The notes under the pieces were generated by a model. The model was not told where the DNA came from, made no database searches, and saw nothing but the letters and a program-made list of their open reading frames with translations. The translations under genes were made by a program, and so were the position numbers. DNA of 64,000 nucleotides. Source: Athripsodes cinereus. Lineage: Eukaryota > Arthropoda > Insecta > Trichoptera > Leptoceridae. Shown here piece by piece: positions 25,006-36,722 of the stretch. The number at the start of each line of letters is the position of its first letter. Within the stretch, counting starts at the first letter, position 1. Location of the stretch: the NCBI GenBank assembly GCA_947579605.1, contig OX388305.1, forward strand, positions 30,641,542-30,705,541. Reading direction: 5' to 3'.

Positions 25006-25532
25006 TTCTCGTGCCGTATCAGGTCCCCCCGACGTTGGCAATCACTCTGGCGAAGGCTTCCCTATCCTGCGCGACCCGGAACAGTTCTCACACATGTCTC
25101 ATCCCGGTCCAGTCTCTTATATTGCGCAGCCAAGACGTTTGCCTTCTACCAGGACCACGCTGCCCCTCAATCTTCCCCATCAGTATCAGCTGGAGCAGAC
25201 TATACTTATCGCCCCGCAGAACGTGACCCAGGATTGAAGCAGCCCGTAGCTCATTCAACAAAATGAGATCAATATTCTGCAATGACAATATAAATTTGAA
25301 ACTCAGGCAGAGAATGTTGAAGTGCTATGTGTGGTTTGTGCTGCTGTATGGCTCAGAAACTTGGACCCTGAAAGTGCACACTATGAACCGGTTGGAGGCA
25401 TTCGAGATGTGGTTGCACAGGAGAATGCTTCGCATACCATGGACAGATTTGGTCAGCAACTCGGAGGTTTTGAGGAGAGCCAATTGCAGTAGACAGCTGC
25501 TGAAGGACGTTAAGGTCCGTAAGATTTCATAG
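25006..25532. mobile_element. LINE 3' end with inverted 5' segment
   Basis: 25006-25262 reads on the minus strand (SILGHVLRGDKYSLLQL, GQRGPGRRQTSWLRNI, AAGAAG tail). The piece that should precede it, 25263-25532, reads on the plus strand (QRMLKCYVWFVLLYGSETW, EAFEMWLHRRMLRIPW, ending KDVKVRKIS). In the intact element the second flows straight into the first. Confidence 0.65.
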
Positions 25533-26357
25533 TATTAGTAGCTATAAAGTTTGTTGGAAGATGTGGTAGAGATAAATTCTCCCTCGATCACGTCAATCAT
25601 TCGTTATAAGCGTTTGTGTTGATGGTGATATTCTATGTTACAAATCTATATATCAAGGTGACCTAATCTTTGAAGTAAAGGAAAAACTTTATTTTAAAAA
25701 TTTATGTGATACTGCAAATATGGTATTATTTAGATATTAATGTAAAACTATTTGCTACACAGAGTTACACTGTTACAGAAAAGAATGGAAGACCACGTAG
25801 TCCACAGATTTTTTTTACAGATTTTATATTCAACCTTTCTTTATTGACTAAAGATCATTCTTCCAAATCCAAATCAATCCATCATAGTTACCTATCATAT
25901 TCCTTCAACAAAATTCAATAACAAGTAATACATACTTATTATACAATGCATAAAGGACAAATCAAGTCAGTCAAGTCTTCTATTGTTATATCAGAAGGGT
26001 TATGCTTCTTAAATGTCTACTTATCATCATCGTGATCATCCTTGTGGCTTATATTGGAGGTACCAGCAACACAAAGGGTCCAGCAACAGTAAGTACTTAG
26101 TATTATTATATTAGTAAGTAGGAGTTGTTGGATCAGAGGACCGCCGAGGATGGATATCATTTTGTAAGGCGTAGGTAAGTACAAATCGTTTATGATAAAA
26201 AGATACCGTGTAAATGGTGGACAAACGAAATATTTTGTACCTATGTATAAATGACATGATTAAAGGGATGTGGGATGAATCAATAGAGTAAAAAAATGAT
26301 TTTATTTCAAACAAATATAAAATGTATTAATTTTTTTCAAAATAGACTTATACTTGT

Positions 26358-26552
26358 GGTCGTGGAGCACCCGGTGAAGAATTGCTCTCTTACTCTTTTC
26401 CGGAAGTCTTCGAGTGTCCTCTAAAAGACAGGTGTTGAATTTGGGATTAAAAATGTCTTAATTTTTTTCGTACACCTGCCTTCTACAGGACACACGTTTT
26501 CTTAAGGAAAAGAGTCGGAGACCAATTTTAAGCTGGGTGCTCCACGGAAAAT
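26358..26552. repeat. Head-to-head inverted pair of family C 5' ends
   Basis: GTGGAGCACCCGGTGAAG at the left and its mirror CTGGGTGCTCCAC at the right bracket about 195 bases. The pair can fold into one long hairpin. Confidence 0.5.
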
Positions 26553-27281
26553 AACATTCATTAAATATTATAAGTTTCCTTAATTTTTAGTTAGTCTTCT
26601 AGTAGGTATAAAAATATTTCCACCAATTTCTTATATTTAAACCGAACCGCCCTTGAAAAGGAACGTAAGCAATCAAGAATCAAAACTTATATTCCATCTT
26701 ATCAAGAAATCAATAGACAAAATGAATCATTTAATCATCTCATGATTAGAATTTTAGAAATCAAAAAAATTATAAAAGAAGTTTATTTCGATGAACTGAT
26801 TCAGCCCACAATGTCTCCATGTCGTTGTACATTTTTATTGATGTTAAGTTAAGTGTTATCACAATTTGTTGATCTCTCTCTGCTCCCGAGATCTGTTGGA
26901 ACAATGTCACGGCATCATACAACGATTCGAGTATCCTTCATCCCATTCTGACATCTTGTCTGCAAATATAAAAAGAAAGAGACACACGTTTACAATCTCA
27001 TTTTTTCACCTTGCACAGGTGAAAAATACTTGGGACTACTATTTGAAGAATTTGATATTGAATTTAAAGGGCGCAACATTAAATTCTTTCAATTAATTAA
27101 TTGGGAACATTAATTTGTTAGAAATGACATTGTGATATTATCTGATATCATCAATATATAAAACATAAAAGCTAATCACCGTATTATTTTTATTGGTAAT
27201 AATTTGTAACAAAATTATCGATCTGATTTGACACGGCGAACATTTATTTTATCTTTACCCATCGCAATGTTATAATATTTT

Positions 27282-27440
27282 GAAAATATTATTATAAAAT
27301 TAAAAACACTGTTATTCCACTATGAGAACTGTTTAATCAATGTAGTTGAAAACGTTAGAACGATAGTAGAATTAAACAGTGTTTTTAATTTTATAATAAT
27401 CTTTTATAAAGCATTTCCACAAAGTTACTCTAGAAAATAT
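27282..27440. mobile_element. Foldback element with degenerate hammerhead core
   Basis: Arms ATTATTATAAAATTAAAAAC and its complement bracket the core; the tail is CATTTCCACAAAGTTACTC. GAAAATAT at 27282-27289 and 27433-27440 may be an 8-bp TSD, but it is short and AT-rich. Confidence 0.4.
27320..27357 (+). ncRNA. Degenerate hammerhead-like core
   Basis: CTATGAG, then stem II AACT...AGTT with a 13-base loop, GAA, AACGTT and A (UUA triplet). It is enclosed by arms with the shared AAAAACACTG / CAGTGTTTTT segment. The core box is poorly kept, so the call rests on architecture and the stem III palindrome. Confidence 0.3.
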
Positions 27441-27597
27441 AGAATATTTATATTATTTTTCCTTGTCACATCCTTTGTACCTTATAATATATAACTATTG
27501 CAATTACATATGTAGTGAATAACTATATTTTTTTAGACATATTTTTCAATTAAATGACAAAGTGTGAATGATTAAAAAAATGAGTAACACATAGTAA

Positions 27598-27775
27598 AAT
27601 TAAAAAATTAATAAGTAAAAAATACTTAAGAGTTAGAATACGCATGTATGAATATGGGCTTGCAACCCGAAACACGTGTAACTGATAAATAAAGAAATTT
27701 AAAACTCTTAAGTATTTTTTACTTATTAATTTTTTAATTTAAAAAATGGAGTTTTACTCATTTAGTGAAAACAAA
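27598..27775. mobile_element. Foldback element with hammerhead-like apex
   Basis: The arms 27598-27634 and 27703-27739 are perfect inverted copies (37 nt). A 3' tail AAAATGGAGTTTTACTC follows the right arm, echoing the ATGGAnTTCCAC tail of its relatives. Confidence 0.48.
27648..27680 (+). ncRNA. Hammerhead-like core at a foldback apex
   Basis: ATGAATA (degraded core), U, stem II GGG-CTTGCAA-CCC, GAA, self-complementary ACACGTGT, then A giving GUA. It is enclosed by 37-nt arms (27598-27634 and 27703-27739) that pair as a long stem I. Confidence 0.42.
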
Positions 27776-28133
27776 ATTAGTGACATAGTAAAATGTTTGA
27801 TAAGCTCGCTCTATATAGGACTTTGGCTTATCTTATTTTTACACTTAACTTTTTCTAAAAGTACTTTTTCACGTAAGTTTTACTTTTATATACTTATGTA
27901 AATGGTTTTGTTAGAGTTTAGGATTGGCTGGAAGACGTTGCTCAGCAACAAGTCCGTTTTTAACCTAATTTTGTTAATTGTCATGTTGCGTAATATTATG
28001 TATTATTGTCTATGCTTATGGAAGACGTTGCCCAGCAACAAGTCCACCCTTTCGTCCAGATTTTTTTTGTATTATTCTTTTACTATCATGTTGTGTTTTT
28101 TTTTTAATTTGGCCAATAATGTTTTTTTTTTTA

Positions 28134-28281
28134 AGTTATAAACCCAAATACAACCTTATACACCTTTCACAGTAAGCTAAAAGCTTGTGACGTGAAAGGG
28201 GAGTTTGCCGGCACCTGGGATCGAACCGCGGACCCCTTGTTCACGAGGCCGAGACTCTACCTCCAGGCTACCGACGAACTC
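28134..28281 (-). mobile_element. tRNA-related SINE (family B)
   Basis: Minus strand starts GAGTTCGTCGGTAGCCTGG (A-box-like GTAGCCTGGAGG). It has B box GGTTCGATCCC and a body ending in GGTTGTATTTGGGTTTATAAC. Four other copies lie in this window. Confidence 0.7.
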
Positions 28282-28449
28282 AATTTATTTATGTTAAATT
28301 ATGGCTAGTAGATATTGTTTTTTATTTATTTACTCACAGTCCAATAAACATATCTTTTTACAAATATTCTTAAAAATTATTTTAAATAATTATTGAAATT
28401 GTTGCTGATTGCTGAATCAAATATTCAGAGATATATGTAGACAAACTAT

Positions 28450-28612
28450 ATTTTATTTTATTTATTTATTTATTTATTTTATTCTTCACTGTACATTGGT
28501 TACAATATTACATAATGAAATGGTGTCATAAAAATAACAATTATAAATTCAATGTACAGAGGGCGAGTTTATCGCTTAAATGCGATGTCTTCCAACTAAC
28601 CCGGAAAACCAA
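28450..28612 (-). mobile_element. LINE 3' UTR fragment (family E)
   Basis: TTTATTTATTTATTTATTT tail on the left, CACTGTACATTGGTTACAA, then TACAGAGGGCGAGTTTATCG; most complete copy of the family. Confidence 0.5.
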
Positions 28613-29574
28613 TTTCCAGTGACATAAAGCTTTTCAAGTCGATATAATATTTAAACAGAATAATATGTCCTTAGCGCTGAACATCATATTCAAAGCGAAA
28701 AAATACTTAGTTCATTTGTATCGATTAAAAGATTATAGAATTACAATAATAACGATATAAATACATAGTGAGTAAAGTAATAATAATAACAATACTATAT
28801 TATGAGAATGAGATGAGATGAGATACTCGGCATCTATTTATGTATTAGTAAGCAACCATGTATCTAGCATTTAACTATATGAGATGGATTGTAGGTGCTT
28901 TAGATCTTGGCAGTGGTGAGGCTTAACTTTGATGAAAAGACGAGAATTAGAATAGAAACTGAGATCTATATCACTATACAAATGTCATTAGGTACTTGAT
29001 GATGATTTTTACTATTAAATTGGTCTCTTGCCGAATTCCACATTACGTACTTATAATAAGGTATGAAGGTATATATTCGACACCTTTGTGTATGTAGGGT
29101 AGGTATGTTGAAAGTTTGAGAGACAACCTCCGCTCTTGTGGTGGTTCAACTCACCAGGTGTAGAAAAACATTTTAAATAGGTAGGTACTACTGTACTGTC
29201 TGTAAATACTTACATATTTTGATTCGTATCTATTCGTACATTATCATGTATGTAGGTTTGAAGTGTTAATGATATGTTTGGTTGAAACCTTTGGCCGCAT
29301 ATTGAAATATAAAGTTTCTAGTCATTGCTAGAGTAAGAAATTATTGGCTGACATTAAGTTAACAAAACAATATCAACTATCCAGTTACATGGGCCAACAA
29401 TTAGAAATATTTCAAATATCTTTTTTTTTTAGCTTATAACACGAAGAAAGTGATATTTATCCGTCCCCTATAGTTCCCGGTCCCCTTGGAGTGTTAGGTG
29501 TGTGGATCGTAGTTTTTTTTTCATTGTGATTTGTGTAGAGATTTTTCTTATCATTTCTGTTTTTATTATTATTA

Positions 29575-30180
29575 TCTCATATCTCATTTATTAAACAAAA
29601 CAATATTTGATTCTACATTTTGAACACAATATAAGATTAACAATAAAATTTAAAAATAACATTAAATAACAAAAACCATAAAATATTAAAATAAATTTAT
29701 GTATATTCAAAATGTAGAACCCCAACATTATTCGAGTTGATTCTTCCATGATGTTCTATGAAATAGTATAATCATGGGAGATCACTTACAGAGCTACAGG
29801 GACAAAAACCTTCTTACTATCCTGGTGGACGATAGAAGTACGGCCTTCTGCATGCTGTATTTGAGCCTGTCATCTACTCCCAGTTTTTTGAGATTGCTTG
29901 ACAGACTCTTAGGTATTAAACCATTCACAGACAACACTATAGGCACGATGATTGTGGTAGGTGTTCTCCACATATCTTTGATTTCATGAGCAAGATCAAG
30001 ATATTTTATTATCTTATCTTGCTCAGCTTTATTTAAATTTTCATCGTGCGGTATAGTGATGTCTATGATGTATGTTTTACGGCATCTGCGATCAACCAAC
30101 ACAATATCTGGTCGATTAGCTATAATAGTTCGATCAGTTTGAATTGGTCGATCCCAGTAGAGTTTAGATCCATTATTTAT
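29575..30180 (-). mobile_element. LINE 3' end with reverse-transcriptase C-terminal frame
   Basis: Minus strand, about 30176-29794, reads continuously: RPDIVLVDRRCRKTYIIDI, HDENLNKAEQDKIIKYLDLA, VIVPIVLSVNGL-like segment and STRIVRRFL. This is the C-terminal region common in insect non-LTR retrotransposon ORF2. A 3' UTR with AATAAA and an ATAATA tail follows. The frame is open for about 128 codons, so the copy is fairly young. The copy lacks everything upstream. Confidence 0.65.
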
Positions 30181-30764
30181 TATTATTATTATTTGTGTAT
30201 AGTGTTAAACTGTTAATGTGGCGTGGTTAGATGGAAGAATTCACTAAAAAGTCATAATCTCTCCACTACATATTATCACAATTTGTCTTATGCATGTGCA
30301 AGAAGAATAAAATAAATAAATAAATAATATTCATTCAATTCCAGTAGTTTTGGTCAATTAGCCCTTCAGGCCTGCCCATAAGGACAATTTCGGTTCAAAA
30401 ATGCAAATAAATAGGTGTCTATGACACCTGAGATATGCAGTTGTGAGGCTATTATATCTTCAATATATTATATTCATTATGTCAATTTTCATATTTATTC
30501 AAAATGACTTTTATCCTCTTTGATCGCAAACAATCAGTTAAGTAATGAAACTAAACAGATATGTACGGATGTACATAATAATGTATATAATCTAGGATAA
30601 TCATTAACACTATTTATATAATAGTACGTCAAACCATAACAGTGTTTTTTTCGATTTATGGGCTTTATGTAACCAATACTTCTTGAAGTACAATAGAAAA
30701 CAAATTATTCAAGGAAATCATAATAAATAAATAAATAAATCATAATAAATCATAATCCTGTATA

Positions 30765-30905
30765 TCTGGATAGGTGAATTTTTCCCGGCATTAGACTGTT
30801 AAGTTTTTGTGTGATCATGACTGATCATATGGAGACTTATCTGGTTGTACAATGCTGAGAAGTGTGGATGGCAATTCTGCCGCCGCGTAAAAAAAAAAAA
30901 AAAGG
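30765..30905 (+). repeat. Unclassified retroposon with poly(A) end
   Basis: A GC-richer segment ending GCCGCCGCGT then 15 A residues; no relatives were recognised in the window. Confidence 0.25.
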
Positions 30906-31748
30906 TATTTAAAAAATATAAACGGTTCATATAAAAAAATATTCGGAGAAGCAGACAATATTAAATAATATTGATTTAAATTAAGTATAAACCTTTAATA
31001 AGAAGGCCAGATTTGGTTTAACATAACAATTAAAAGAATTTGTCCTTTGAACGATCAGCGATCTTGAAACATATACCAAACAATAAAATATTACACAACT
31101 CATTTGATTTCGGTTTATCGATCATAATATCATCATATTATCAGTCCTTGGAACAAGATCAGAATTTCAAGAATTCCAATATCAGTAGTTCATGATCAAC
31201 AGACGACGACGGAGTGATTTGTATGACCACACGTGAAGTCTGATTGCCGAGGATGATATTATCAGATCGCTATAATATAATATCCATTAAAAGACCTGCC
31301 ACTTTATACAGCACTACCTATACCGACGTAGATTAAAGTGTTGATTGTGAAGAAAAAGCGTTTAGCACGAAATAGTGCAGTGACTTTATACTATACCCAG
31401 TAGGAATATGATGATTAAGTATTTTATGTATTGTAATAATTATTTAAATATATAATTTGATCATATCGTCACTTACAAAATGAGATTGATCCAGATAAGT
31501 TAAAAGCGCTTTCAGTTCAAGATGTGTTAAGTAAGTAGCTTTCAATAGTAGGTACCTCTACGTCTGGTAGGTATCTAAGATCAACAAAGAGTTCAGAGAT
31601 CGAGGTTGATGGCATGATACTATATTATTTGAAGCTCGTTTTTAAAAGTTGAAAGCTTTCACTATGTTTAAGGTAATGCCAAGTAACTAATTAATTAATT
31701 TTTTCAAATGTTTATCAAAACTCCTAATTAAACTTGTATTTTTTTCCC
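30906..31748. other. No gene seen
   Basis: AT-rich DNA without recognised repeats. Confidence 0.55.
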
Positions 31749-31996
31749 GTGGAACACCCGATTAAGAATTGGTCTACCACTCTTTTCTGTTAGTTTTCGA
31801 GTGTCCTGTAAAAGGCAAGTGTTCGAAATAATTTATATGAAATTTACATTTTAAATTCATCGATGAGGTTTGATACCCATACTGAATGTCTTGATTTTAT
31901 ATTGGCACGGAAAGGACAGCTTGCATGTTTATTACATGCAAATGGTCTGCAGGCTACCCCACTTGTGGGATATGCCGTAATGGTATAGTAGTAGTA
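31749..31996 (+). repeat. ~230-bp dispersed repeat (family C), best copy
   Basis: Runs from CCGTGGAACACCCGATTAAG through CATCGATGAGGTTTGATACC and GGCTACCCCACTTGTGGG to a GTAGTAGTA end. The 5' part has a weak B-box-like GTGTTCGAA, so an old pol III SINE is possible. It has no coding capacity. Other copies or pieces lie at 16022, 38836, 56694, 26358, 12003, 12421, 8990, 9303, 22240, 40686, 55345 and 63640. Confidence 0.6.
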
Positions 31997-34900
31997 CCTA
32001 ATTATCATTGCCGTGTGATCATAAGTGAAAATAAAGACAATATCGTTGGTTATCTCATTAAGTAGAACTGCAGATGTGATTGTATAATTAATATAAACGG
32101 CTAATTTTAGAAACAAATTTATGGTTAACATATTTTTAAAATATAATATCATCTCGTTTGTAAATGATTTTATAATATTCATTTCATTTCATGTATTAAC
32201 AATAAATTACTCATGCAAATTTTTGCTTTCATTCAAATCCGCGCTTTTTAAATTATTCACCTACTTAATTTTTAAGAATTAACTTGTATACCAGCTAAAA
32301 CAAAAATACACCTTATTTTTTCCAGATTTACGCGATTTACCGTTCGTCATAAATCTAGAATTTTATCACAAACAAAATTTGTTAAATTACATAGTTGGTT
32401 CGTAACGTATAATTTTCACCTACTAGTAACATAATGTGTTGTTGTTGCAAGAAACAAAGAAAATATATTGTGAAAAATAAATAATAATAAAAAATGCAAT
32501 AATAAAAAATGTTACTCTGTTAATTTTCGTGTTAAAGTTACATTTATTACTCTCAGTGGATGTTAGAAATTATAATAAAAGGAATGTTAGGTGTAAATTG
32601 AGATATGAAACGGCCCTGTAAGTCCCGCCCTATTCCTTATCCAGACCTGACTTTACGACCGCACTCAATTATTACTCTACAGCAGGCAATAACGTAGGTT
32701 GAAAAAAATCCTATGCAGAAATGGTCACCATTCCTTACTTGTTTACACTACGAGTATAAATTGTATATAGTAAAGAAAAATACGAACTTTCCACTATAAT
32801 GTAATTTCAAGCTTTTATTTCGTCTCTAACTTGAAAGAAGAATCATTTACTGAATACAGTATCTGCAATTTAAATAGGTATGAGATTTTTGGGAATACAC
32901 AAAATCAATTTATTTTAATACATGTTACAATAACGGACATAACGGTGAGCTTTTTCAATAAACCAAAATAATTTTGTTTTGAGTATAGGGTGAAATAAAA
33001 CCTTTCTCAAATTTCTATACACCTTTTTTGACTGAGTTTTCTTACTTTACTTTTCGTATGACCCGATCAAAACATATATCTTCATCCGAGCTGGCAAACT
33101 ATGTTGTGTCCTCTAAAACCTTGTTTCCAGAAAGGCTAACCAGTTAATCATCTCTGGTTTTCATTGAAGAATGTTCTGAAAGCAGCCGATTATTTTTTAA
33201 GAAGATGAATAAGTTAATAGCTCAAGAGACACAAACTTCTAGAATGTTGAATAAATTGTTTGTTAAATACTTTTTTCATAAACCTCTTTCATCATTGATT
33301 ATTATTTGCAGATCGAATAACCTCCCATTCTGTCCATTAGGCGTGAACTAACTACCCTACACTAGTAATGATGGAAGAGTTAAATAATTCAACTAAAAGA
33401 TGTAGATATTGAATTACACTATTTGAGTTATTTTATTTACCATTTAATTTGTGTAAAAAAGGCAGTTAAGTCATAGAAAATGATTTATATTTCACATAAT
33501 AATATATTTAGTATGATATAATTATATTATTTTAATTATATACTGGCTGCCCACCCTTTTGTTAATAAAAAGTGTGTAATATTATTTTAAAGTCATCATT
33601 TTACAATACATAATATGTAATATTATTGTTTATGATTATTACTACTAACTGCCTAGATATGTATTTACGAGTATCGTATGGGGAGTGGAGTAAGATGTAT
33701 TGAAGTATAGGAACATCTCGAATTTACGGAAAAACATTCGCATAATGATAGTAAGCAATATCGCATAAACTCAAATATCTTTTTATTGGACTATTTTTTA
33801 ACACAGCATAACATGCATTATCCAATTCACACAGATCGTGCAAGTCCCAAACTCTTATTTGAATATTGTATGTAGGTATTATGGGTACTAACCGTGACGT
33901 ACCTACGTGTCTACTGCAGAACCTGATGATGGAGTTCCAAGCAACTCCGAAAGCTTGTTCGAAAAACAAATTACGCGATGTAACCGCAAAACATAACTCT
34001 AAAACATATATACCTCGTCGCGAAAAACTATTCAATAACATAAAATATTAAATTTATACATTAACATAATAAATTTAAGTGTATCGTGTGCACAGGCCCA
34101 TTTTTATTTAGGTACCTATCTATGGTGATCCCCTAACCAATGGTGATTTTGTACCCACAATTTTCTAAAACTGAAAGGAAGCATATAAAAAATAATTTGC
34201 AGAAACACTCACAGATGATTGGGAAAACAAATAGACGCATTTTGAAAAAAATAAAATTATAACTCTTCATACCTATAGAAAACACTTAGAAATAATATAT
34301 GTATTGAATTTCTGAATATTTTTGAAGCCACATTATACTTAACAAACAAATCAACGAATATGTATAAATCAAGGATGGCCAACTAATACGCACTTTTTAA
34401 TAATAGTTGGTACAAGTACCCGTTACTTTTTTGAAAGAGGTATTTTGAGAAAATATTCTTAAGAAAAACCGAGGAGTTTTGAAACATTTCAAATTCCTAT
34501 ACCATTTCGAAAATTTGACAACGGGGGGTAGAAATTTTAAGGTGAAGTAAAATTATCAAATGTTCCACAAATGGAATGTATTGTTGTACGGCCCGGTAGG
34601 AAATCTCATTGTGAAATTTGACCCGGCTGCTGAAAAGGTTGGCCATACATGATATATACCAAACACAATCGTACAGTACCTACCAACAGTTTTTGACAGT
34701 ATATCAGATTATTGAGAACCGCGTAATTGAAAGTTCGTGATCATTGAGGTATCACAATATATGTGTATGTTATATTTCTTGTAATAATATTTTGGACAGA
34801 TGTTTTGACCATTACTATTTCCGGTTCACTTAATCCTTCTGTAAAGTTGCCGCCACTGACTGCCCTCTTAAACATTAGTAGATGATAATATATCTAATAT

Positions 34901-35054
34901 CTATGTGAATGTGTGTATATGTTGGGAGTGGGCGGAATTTTAATCATCAGTGAATTAAACAGTCCACAATCGATGTGTCAATTTAAAATATCAACTGTGT
35001 CAATAGAAATATCAAAAGTTCTATAGCGATACCCTAAACTCTAGGTACTCATGG
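31997..35054. other. No gene; one SINE A piece
   Basis: Apart from 33798-33897 nothing was recognised. Confidence 0.55.
33798..33897 (-). mobile_element. tRNA-derived SINE (family A), 5'-truncated
   Basis: Only the body segment is left: AACATGCATTATCCAATTCAC, reading right to the GTACCCATAATAC part. The tRNA-like head is missing. Confidence 0.5.
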
Positions 35055-35345
35055 TTTTTGCATGCGGAAAGAATGAATGAGGACAGAATGACCAAGAAGA
35101 TATATTTAGCTGAGAGGAATGGTGCTCGGAGACGTGGACGGGCGAGGGTCAAAATGGCAAAATAATCTGAAGCAAATCCTACAGGATGGCCGCGTGTTGA
35201 GTATATTGAATAGGAGAACGTGCATGAGGAATTGTATGACAGTGACGGAAGCAAAAGATGTCTGCAAGGATAGAAAGAAGTGGCGTTCGATCCTTTCTGC
35301 CTACCTCGGGAGGGAAGCGGCGTGATGATATGTATGTATGTATTC
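35055..35345 (+). mobile_element. LINE 3' end, one frameshift
   Basis: AERMNEDRMTKKIYLAERNG and RRRGRARVKMAK in one frame, then LKQILQDGR, MTVTEAKDVCKDRKKWRSIL and YLGREAA with stop in another. It ends with a TATG microsatellite. Confidence 0.6.
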
Positions 35346-35369
35346 TGCTTTACTATACCATCACGACAT

Positions 35370-35660
35370 TTTTGAGGTTTGTAGATGTCTGGGTATCTCG
35401 GTGGGATCTCCTGCGTGAGCCAGGCTCGCTTAGGAGAGCTTGATGGTTGATTTTGCCTTGTGTGATTGTGGCTGTCGCGGGCGAACTCGTTTATTTTTCG
35501 TCTTTGTGTTGTCCTGTCTCCCTTGGTGGAGAGTATTAGGTCTGGTTGGGATGTCCCTTGGGGAGGAAAGCGTCTCTGCAATAGCCCCGGTAACGGCGAC
35601 CCTCGGGTTCGCCGGCCTGAATAACCTAGGAAAAGTCTCTGGACACCTCAACTCAGCTTT
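35370..35660. other. GC-rich island of unknown origin
   Basis: It is markedly GC-richer than its surroundings and follows a LINE tail. Overlapping minus-strand frames exist but show no known domain and no codon-like regularity. It could be a LINE 5' or ORF1 piece, or another transposon. Confidence 0.3.
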
Positions 35661-35819
35661 TGTTCCAGAATATTATGCAATTATTTTGTAACTATATTAC
35701 GCACTTTTACTTATTATTATTTTGTAACTTTTGTAACCTAGGTTAAGATAACTTGTTTATTTGATTCCTTTTTTTTTGTATAGATATATGTATTATTACT
35801 ATGTTTGCTTCTCTCGTAT

Positions 35820-36110
35820 AAAGGTACATCGAAGGAGTTTAGTCAAAAGATTTCACACGGAGGTTTTGGCGGTTTGGTGGTTTGGCCGGCCAGCCCTTCA
35901 GGCTGCCCACTATGACGCCTCCGGTGTGGACAAGATTTGTTAAGTGTAGAATTTCGGATAAATGGAAGTCCCCAGACTTCTGCGGTATCCGGGTGGACGG
36001 TGGGTCCTTCAATACCATAAGTGGGGTAGCCGGCAAACTATAATTACATGTAATAGATGTGTAAGCTTCAAGCCCCAGAGACTCCACGGAATGAAAATTT
36101 CCTAAGATCC
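35820..36110. repeat. Possible repeat, GC-richer
   Basis: Contains ATCCGGGTGGACGGTGGGTC and GTGGGGTAGCCGG, partly echoed in reverse at 8738-8816 (CCCACCGTCCACCCGGAT). It is probably a dispersed repeat with only scraps at 8.7 kb. Confidence 0.3.
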
Positions 36111-36289
36111 TTGAAAAAAATTGAATATCTATTTTTTTATTTATTTTATTCTTCTTGCACACCATCTTTCACATAACAAAATTCACAAATTAGTTTGAAT
36201 AAGAAAAAATGTGATGATATGCAGTGGTGAGATTAACAATTTTTAAAATGAAACACAATATATAGGTAGTTATTCCACTATTGACTTTA

Positions 36290-36347
36290 TTTATTTTTGC
36301 GAGCCGGCTTTCAAGAGCTTCCGCTCTCATCGTCAGGCAAAAATAAA
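36290..36347 (-). ncRNA. Hammerhead ribozyme, complete three-stem type I form
   Basis: Read on the minus strand: stem I 5' strand TTTATTTTTGC (36347-36337); core CTGACGA (36336-36330); one extra U; stem II GAGAGC-GGAA-GCTCTT (36328-36313); GAA (36312-36310); self-complementary stem III AGCCGGCT (36309-36302); C17 at 36301, giving the cleavable triplet CUC; then stem I 3' strand GCAAAAATAAA (36300-36290). Stem I pairs perfectly over 11 bp. All core residues known to be needed (CUGANGA, GAA, NUH) are present. The loopless stem III is the form known in Penelope-like elements and retrozymes, where two copies pair. The U between A9 and stem II is unusual, and the closing stem II pair is G-U. Predicted cleavage is between 36301 and 36300. 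Activity is inferred. Confidence 0.8.
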
Positions 36348-36479
36348 GTGAAGCTTCATTACAAGTTAAGTATGTGACAAACAGAAAACAATAGGTAAAA
36401 ATTAAAATTGAAAATAAAATAAGTAAAATTAAATATAGGTATGTGTTATTATCATGCATCGTCAACCATATTATAATAA

Positions 36480-36722
36480 TTATGAGCCGCTGTGGACGGT
36501 CTTATATCAAACATCTCAATATCAATATATATGCTTTTGCTGTTGTAGGACCAGTTATGTGGAATCGCCTACCGGTGCTGCTGAGAGATGGTCAGACGGT
36601 CACTAGCTTCAGAGGCAAATTAAAAACTAAACTCTTCACTGGCGCCCTTAAGACGGTCTAGAGACTGTAAAACGGCGTCATAAATAAAATAAAATCATCC
36701 AAAATCATCATCATCATCATCA
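36480..36722 (+). mobile_element. LINE 3' end inside the hammerhead element
   Basis: Encodes VVGPVMWNRLPVLLR and SFRGKLKTKLFTGALK then stop, the usual last residues of a non-LTR reverse transcriptase. An ATCATCATCATCAT tail follows. A minus-strand scrap of the same end is at 47440-47520. Confidence 0.6.

Noticed and set aside
35021..35581. 186-codon minus-strand frame
   Set aside because: Its left third is antisense to a plus-strand LINE end, and the rest shows no domain; not a host gene.
36480..36722. Host gene or domesticated exon in the hammerhead element
   Set aside because: The frame is the standard C-terminus of a non-LTR reverse transcriptase with an ATC-repeat tail.
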